From Lachnospiraceae bacterium (lineage in GTDB: Bacteria; Bacillota; Clostridia; Lachnospirales; Lachnospiraceae), in the NCBI GenBank assembly GCA_017472605.1, contig JAFUPV010000002.1, positions 186,001 to 250,000 of the forward strand: a stretch of 64,000 bases of DNA. The letters run 5' to 3'. Shown piece by piece: positions 60,376 to 64,000 of this stretch (within the stretch, counting starts at the first letter, position 1; every line of letters starts with the position of its first letter). The notes beneath the pieces were generated by a model. It had not been told where the DNA came from. It saw nothing but the letters and a program-made list of their open reading frames with translations, and did not search any database. The translations under genes were made by a program, and so were the position numbers.

Positions 60376-61263
60376 TTAACCCTTCACTCCGCCAATTGTC
60401 ATACCCTTTGAAAAGTATTTCTGAAAGAACGGGAAAATCACCAATACCGGGCCGGCAGCCACTACTGCCATCGCATACCGATAGCTCTCCGTCGGGAACA
60501 CCTCATCGGCCAAAACCATACCCTGTCCGGCCATTTGCTGCAAATACTGTGCTTCACGTAAAATTTTCTGCAGCAAATACTGAAGAGAATACAAATCAGG
60601 ATTTTTGATATACAAAAGCGTTGTATTCCAGTCATTCCACTTACTGACTAAAAACAGGAAGCCTGTGCTTGCCAGTACCGGTGTACTAAGCGGAATCATC
60701 ACCTTAAAGCAGATATAAAGCTCGGTTGCACCATCAATTTTCGCCGCTTCTATCAGTTCCGCAGGCAGATTTGCGTAATTCGTACGTATTATCAGCAAAT
60801 AATATGCGCTTACCAGTCCCGGGAAAATATACACCCATATCGTATCATTTAAATGCAAATATCGGACAATCAGCATATAATTAGGAACCATACCCGCATT
60901 AAATAACATCGTAATTAATATGAACATGGTAAAAAACTTTCTGTATCGAAAGCCTGGCCTTGCAAGCGGATAAGCCGATACTGCCATAATTACAATTGAC
61001 AGTATTGTGGCAATCACGGTGAAGATAATGGTTACTTTATATGACTGCAGCAGCTGTGTCATATCACCAAATACCAGTTGATATGCTTTTAAGGAGAACT
61101 CTTTTGGAATCAGTGAATATCCGTACTTTGCGATTGCACTTTCATCCGTAAGGGATACTGCAATTACCAGCCAGAAAGGAATCACATACATACAGGATAT
61201 GATAATGAAGATTACATGCAGGATAATCTGCCCTCTGTTTTTTTTCTTTTTTAATCCAGCCAT
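60376..61263 (-). CDS. Sugar ABC importer permease, LplC/YtcP type
   Basis: A 295-residue permease with six helices and the EAA loop (ELIEAAKIDGATELYICFKV) that contacts the ATPase. The start MAGLKKKKNRGQIILHVIFI and the C-terminal FFQKYFSKGMTIGGVKG are typical of LplC/YtcP. It forms a channel with the LplB/YteP-type subunit 15 bases upstream. A role in oligogalacturonide or rhamnogalacturonide uptake is inferred from neighbours, not seen in the sequence. Confidence 0.92.
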   Translation of the reverse strand: MAGLKKKKNRGQIILHVIFIIISCMYVIPFWLVIAVSLTDESAIAKYGYSLIPKEFSLKAYQLVFGDMTQLLQSYKVTIIFTVIATILSIVIMAVSAYPLARPGFRYRKFFTMFILITMLFNAGMVPNYMLIVRYLHLNDTIWVYIFPGLVSAYYLLIIRTNYANLPAELIEAAKIDGATELYICFKVMIPLSTPVLASTGFLFLVSKWNDWNTTLLYIKNPDLYSLQYLLQKILREAQYLQQMAGQGMVLADEVFPTESYRYAMAVVAAGPVLVIFPFFQKYFSKGMTIGGVKG

Positions 61264-61278
61264 TCGAATTCACCTCCA

Positions 61279-62211
61279 TCAATATAAGCTGTTTTCCGGA
61301 CTTATTCTTCTGACAATGGTATTTGTAATCACAACCAGTATCAACCCCATGAGTGACTGAAACATTCCAATTGCCGTAGACTTTTCAAAGCTTCCATTCT
61401 GCAATGCCCGGAATACGTAAGTATTGATAATATCGGTTGTTTCATACAACATACCTACATCCTTCGGTACCTGATAGAACAAACCAAAATCACCGCTGAA
61501 GGACTTACCGATTGCCAGAATTGCGATTACTACCATAACCGGAATCAGATGGGGAATGATAACATATCGAATCTGCTGCCATTTGTTCGCGCCATCCAGT
61601 TTCGCCGCTTCGATCAAAGACTCATCTAAACTCAATAAAGAGGAATAATAGAACAAACTATTCATACCTACGCTTTGCCATATATGTACAATAATGAGAA
61701 TAAACGGCCAATACTCTGCCTTTGAATACCATTTCAGTCCTGTTCCTCCAAGTGCCTCAATCATATTGTTTGCCAATCCATGGGAAGGACTTAATATAAT
61801 ATACACGATGAATGCTACCAGAACCCATGATAAGAAACGTGGCAGCAAAACAATTGTATTATAAATTTTAATACCGCGCTTCGAATTTAGATGATATAAA
61901 AGCAGTGCCAGCCCAACTGCAAAAATCAAATCAACCATCAAAAATGCCAGGCTATATCCCAATGTATTACGTATCACTCGGATGGCGTCCTTAGATGTAA
62001 AAAAGAATTTGAAATTCTCCAGTCCGACAAAAGGACTGTCAAAAATACCTAAATTGGGATTGTAATCCACAAAAGCCATATACACTCCGATAAATGGTGC
62101 ATAGTTAAATATTAACAGCAGTATTGTTGCCGGAATCATTAAAATCAGAAGCTGTTTGTTTTCTTTTGCAGCCACCTTACTGTATTTCTTTTTTTCCTTA
62201 TATTTTTTCAC
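61279..62211 (-). CDS. Sugar ABC importer permease, LplB/YteP type
   Basis: A 310-residue permease, first gene of the operon. It has a Lys-rich cytoplasmic start (KKYKEKKKYSKVAAKENKQL), six helices, a large outside loop and the EAA loop (ESLIEAAKLDGANKWQQIRY). The start is a GTG at 62211, after GGAGG. It pairs with the LplC-type permease. The 177-base gap to the divergent yesN-type gene holds the operon promoter, which I could not place with confidence; it is presumably activated by that regulator. Confidence 0.92.
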   Translation of the reverse strand: MKKYKEKKKYSKVAAKENKQLLILMIPATILLLIFNYAPFIGVYMAFVDYNPNLGIFDSPFVGLENFKFFFTSKDAIRVIRNTLGYSLAFLMVDLIFAVGLALLLYHLNSKRGIKIYNTIVLLPRFLSWVLVAFIVYIILSPSHGLANNMIEALGGTGLKWYSKAEYWPFILIIVHIWQSVGMNSLFYYSSLLSLDESLIEAAKLDGANKWQQIRYVIIPHLIPVMVVIAILAIGKSFSGDFGLFYQVPKDVGMLYETTDIINTYVFRALQNGSFEKSTAIGMFQSLMGLILVVITNTIVRRISPENSLY

Positions 62212-62322
62212 TAAGCCGTACCTCCTTGCTTATCTTAATCTTATTGTAGTTCAGTCTCCTGCTTCTATCCAGATAAAATAAGTGACATTCTGCTCGGATT
62301 TATTACCTCTTTCTGGAATTGT

Positions 62323-62352
62323 TTGAATACACACAGCTTCGTGTGGTATACT
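62323..62352 (+). promoter_or_regulatory. Probable promoter of the YesN/YesM genes
   Basis: TTGAAT (62323-62328) and TATACT (62347-62352) are 18 bases apart, 36 bases before the response-regulator ATG. An ACACAC/GTGTGG dyad fills the spacer. Confidence 0.55.
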
Positions 62353-62388
62353 CACTGCATAAATACAAAGGAAACCCGGAGGTATATC

Positions 62389-63573
62389 ATGTATAACCTG
62401 ATCATTGTAGAGGACGAAAAAATCGTAAGAACCGCACTTGAAGAATACATCACCGAAACCAGCAGAGATTTTACCATATGCGGATCTTTTTCGAATGGTG
62501 AAGATGCCCTGCACTATGTTCAGAAACATCGTGTCGATATCGTTTTGACCGATATTAAAATGAATAAAATGGATGGCCTGACCCTATGCTGTGAACTTCA
62601 CCAGAATTTTCCACACTGTCATGCGATTATTATCAGCGGCTTCAGCACCTTTGACTATGCCAAAAAAGCACTTCAGTACGGTGTTAAAAATTATCTGTTG
62701 AAGCCCATTGACTTTAAAGAACTGACGGACTGCCTGAATTCCGTCCGAAAATCCCTTGATGCAGAAATTGCATTTGCCGATTCAGCGGAAGAAGATGCAG
62801 CACTTTTCTTTACAGAACTTGTTTCCGGCAGTATGAAATCTCCGAAACAATTGGACGAACAGATATCCCGACTGAATTTACCATTTCTCTCAGATGATAA
62901 CAATGGTTGTGTGCTGCGCCTTTCTCTTTGCGCCAATGATTATGCCTCCACCTGGCGCTATGAAAAAGACCGTTTGCCTTACACGTTTGCCAATATTCTC
63001 CGCATGAAGCTTAAAAATGTCTATGTAAACAACTTTTTTTCTACCGGCTCCTATTCCTATTACATTGTAATCTTCTTGGATAAAGGCCTTCGGGTATGTC
63101 CACAGGAACTGGAAGAAGACATGTTAGAGTTACTTCACATCAAATGCAATATCACTTTCGTTTGCCACTTTGCGAATCTGACTCATCTGTCTACCCAAAG
63201 GATACTGGAAAATTTATCCACTTCACCTGAGGACAGCAATACAGACGAAAACACTGTTATCAGAAAGATAAAGGACTATATTAATCAGAACTACTATAAA
63301 GACATCTCCCGTCAGGAGCTTGCAGATATGTTTTACTTTTCTACCGCCTATTTCAGTAGATTTTTTAAGAAAGAAACAGGCTTAAATTTTATTGATTACC
63401 TCACTACCACAAGAATGGAGAAGGCAATTGAGTTATTAAATTCCAGGACTTCTATCGACGAAATAGCCAGAAAAGTGGGATACAAAAGCAGAAATCATTT
63501 TATCTTAAATTTCAGACAGTATACCTCTATGTCACCAACAGAATATCGTAAACAAATACTAAAACTGAAATGA
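62389..63573 (+). CDS. yesN: AraC-type response regulator (YesN family)
   Basis: A 394-residue regulator. Residues 1-125 are a receiver domain (NLIIVEDEKIVRTALEEY, phosphate Asp55 in LTDIKMNKMDG, Lys in YLLKPIDFKEL), then a ~160-residue linker region, then two AraC helix-turn-helix motifs (NYYKDISRQELADMFYFSTA and IDEIARKVGYKSRNHFILNF). The ATG at 62389 follows GGAGG by six bases; an upstream in-frame ATG is not needed. It pairs with the kinase gene 11 bases downstream. In Bacillus, YesM/YesN governs a rhamnogalacturonan locus, so it should switch on the divergent glycan operon. Confidence 0.93.
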   Translation: MYNLIIVEDEKIVRTALEEYITETSRDFTICGSFSNGEDALHYVQKHRVDIVLTDIKMNKMDGLTLCCELHQNFPHCHAIIISGFSTFDYAKKALQYGVKNYLLKPIDFKELTDCLNSVRKSLDAEIAFADSAEEDAALFFTELVSGSMKSPKQLDEQISRLNLPFLSDDNNGCVLRLSLCANDYASTWRYEKDRLPYTFANILRMKLKNVYVNNFFSTGSYSYYIVIFLDKGLRVCPQELEEDMLELLHIKCNITFVCHFANLTHLSTQRILENLSTSPEDSNTDENTVIRKIKDYINQNYYKDISRQELADMFYFSTAYFSRFFKKETGLNFIDYLTTTRMEKAIELLNSRTSIDEIARKVGYKSRNHFILNFRQYTSMSPTEYRKQILKLK

Positions 63574-63583
63574 GGAATCCGTT

Positions 63584-64000
63584 ATGCTGAAAAAATGGTT
63601 ATATTCTTTGCGGCACATACAACCGATGCTGCAGAACAAATACTTTATTAAGAACCTGACAATCCTGATCGGAAGTATCCTGCTGTTATTTTTCGCGTCC
63701 ACTTACATGGTAAACAGTAATTCCCGGAAGATTCTGGAAAACGAATTACTTGCCTCTGACAGAAACTATATAGAAATTGTAAATAATTCTGTTGATTCTG
63801 TATTATTCGATATGCGATATATTGCTGCGACTCTTAATATTGATACTATGGTAAGCACCTTCTTATTATCCGAGCAGCCGGAGGACATCATTTCAGACTT
63901 TTATCTCAGACTTCAGGAAAAGCTGGATGGTTACGTAAACAGTTATCCATGTATTCACTCCATTTACCTTTATTCCGGAATAACCGATACCATTATTACC
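63584..64000 (+). CDS. yesM: Sensor histidine kinase (YesM type), 5' part
   Basis: From the ATG at 63584 (GAGG upstream) 139 codons run to the window edge with no stop. A basic N-terminus (MLKKWLYSLRHIQPMLQNK) leads to a membrane helix (NLTILIGSILLLFFASTYMV) and an outside domain of the Cache/YesM type that would read a sugar signal. The HAMP, His_kinase and ATPase parts lie beyond the window. It follows the YesN-type gene by 10 bases, the usual operon order. The call rests on context and the membrane-helix/sensor pattern. Confidence 0.8.
   Translation, partial: MLKKWLYSLRHIQPMLQNKYFIKNLTILIGSILLLFFASTYMVNSNSRKILENELLASDRNYIEIVNNSVDSVLFDMRYIAATLNIDTMVSTFLLSEQPEDIISDFYLRLQEKLDGYVNSYPCIHSIYLYSGITDTIIT

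Overview
The window is low-to-mid GC Gram-positive DNA, most likely from a gut member of the Firmicutes (Lachnospiraceae-type Clostridia). The reasons are strong AGGAGG-type ribosome sites with frequent GTG/TTG starts, BlaI/M56 sensor pairs, a YesM/YesN two-component system beside an Lpl-type sugar ABC importer, a PadR/HAAS pair, LuxS, a partial LtaS-like enzyme and dockerin/choline-binding-type cell-wall proteins. No rRNA, tRNA, CRISPR array, integrase or intact transposase was seen. The organism call is inference; no database was searched.

Layout. 0-0.6 kb: 3' end of an LtaS-type phosphoglycerol transferase. 0.7-4.5 kb: an AT-rich block with two secreted proteins, followed by a BlaI-M56 sensor pair. 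The sensor gene and one secreted gene each carry an in-frame stop. 4.6-9.5 kb: msrA, a GH28 enzyme, an Rpn-family remnant, a 4Fe-4S aldo/keto reductase and peptidase T. 9.7-15 kb: a plus-strand GH78 rhamnosidase and GH51 arabinofuranosidase pair. 15.2-18.5 kb: PadR/HAAS-DUF4097, then a sigma-factor remnant with two membrane proteins. 18.8-24.9 kb: an operon (small secreted protein, lipoprotein, two ABC permeases, ATPase) transcribed divergently from a second BlaI-M56 pair. 25-29 kb: metY, a LysR regulator, an SGNH protein and luxS, several of them linked to sulfur amino acids. 29-32.5 kb: two repeat-rich cell-surface enzymes, a NodB deacetylase and an amidase with dockerin. 32.7-46.6 kb: a probable peptide-use locus with a MalY-type aminotransferase, an ornithine cyclodeaminase-like protein, TldE, TldD and an amidohydrolase, divergent from a PucR regulator, and followed by a five-gene Opp/Dpp importer. 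47 kb: a YefM/YoeB pair. 47.6-49.1 kb: two hexapeptide acetyltransferases. 49.2-64 kb: a ten-gene minus-strand operon for an acidic, probably esterified plant glycan (importer, YesL, two GH28, GH31, two esterase-like enzymes, GH2 beta-glucuronidase), with a divergent YesN/YesM two-component system that runs off the end.

How the genes fit together. The right end looks like a self-contained uptake and depolymerisation locus: YesM/YesN senses, the importer brings in oligosaccharides, and cytoplasmic glycosidases and esterases trim uronic acids, glycosyl side groups and esters. The GH78/GH51 pair and the lone GH28 near 5 kb extend the pectin/arabinan theme. The middle locus couples peptide import to TldD/TldE proteolysis and amino-acid conversion. 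A TGCAAATTG motif occurs both at the pucR promoter and just upstream of the importer promoter, which suggests common control.

Best candidates for something new are the twin BlaI-M56 modules. Their sensors share a C-terminal outside domain and sit next to small secreted proteins. Several of these genes carry single lesions (TAG, TAA, one-base frameshift). The second candidate is the PucR-TldDE-Opp locus. Tandem repeats (15, 16, 27, 30, 33, 35 and 43 bp) are unusually frequent at gene ends and in surface-protein linkers.
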